Of a stretch of 64,000 nt of DNA, positions 63,976 through 64,000 are shown in pieces. The stretch comes from CAZODA01 sp964578485 (lineage in GTDB: Bacteria > Bacteroidota > Bacteroidia > Bacteroidales > Marinilabiliaceae), in contig CAZODA010000010.1 of NCBI GenBank assembly GCA_964578485.1, positions 1 to 64,000 on the forward strand, given 5' to 3'. How positions within the stretch are numbered: position 1 is the first letter of the stretch; every line of letters begins with the position of its first letter. The translations under genes and the position numbers were made by a program. The notes under the pieces were generated by a model that was given only the letters and a program-made list of their open reading frames with translations, ran no database searches and had not been told where the DNA came from.

Positions 63976-64000
63976 AATTAAACGAGACCCTTTTTGTTGT

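Overview
The window is a stretch of an AT-rich Bacteroidota chromosome. Evidence for this is a SusC/SusD pair, type IX secretion (T9SS) C-terminal sorting domains on two secreted proteins, many lipoprotein signals, TAnnTTTG-type promoter boxes, and poor Shine-Dalgarno sites. The order is probably Bacteroidales/Marinilabiliales, but that is inference. No rRNA, tRNA or CRISPR array was seen.

About 9.2-54.3 kb is one large pectin utilization region. It starts with a leftward pair at 2.6-6.1 kb (PL26-type exo-rhamnogalacturonan lyase and a DUF6250-like lipoprotein). A four-gene thiol/electrophile-stress-like cluster (6.3-8.9 kb) interrupts it. Then come a PL11 rhamnogalacturonan lyase with a C-terminal frameshift, a CE12 acetylesterase, L-rhamnose mutarotase, a GH106-CE12 fusion, GH28, a divergent AraC regulator, GH2, a T9SS-exported protein of unknown fold, SusC and SusD. 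A tight operon of about 20 kb follows (29.1-49.1 kb): PL1, beta-helix/DUF6298, GH140-like, GH28, GH43-like, two sialidase-like propellers, an (alpha/alpha)6-GH105 fusion, GH141-like, a cytoplasmic GH31 and a URO-D-family methyltransferase-like protein. Two sodium:solute symporters, a third GH28 and a corrinoid protein complete the region.

Read together: secreted PL1/PL11/PL26/GH28 enzymes and esterases cut homogalacturonan and rhamnogalacturonan I. SusCD imports oligosaccharides. Periplasmic GH106/GH2/GH43/GH105/GH140/GH141-type enzymes trim side chains, and symporters take up the products. The GH140- and GH141-like genes suggest that rhamnogalacturonan II (RG-II) fragments are also handled. 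The most unusual part is a URO-D-type methyltransferase at the end of the operon plus a methyltransferase-type corrinoid protein 5 kb downstream. This suggests a cobalamin-dependent O-demethylation step acting on pectin-derived methyl groups (methyl sugars or methanol).

The left 2.6 kb is a repeat-rich spacer with a perfect 56-bp palindrome, a 140-bp direct repeat, tandem arrays and a VapBC-like toxin-antitoxin pair. From 55.3 kb onward the genes are ordinary chromosome: exopolysaccharide sugar transferase, pcm, MBL hydrolase, gcvP, an AlbA-type ATP-binding protein and a Tat-exported Gfo/Idh/MocA oxidoreductase.
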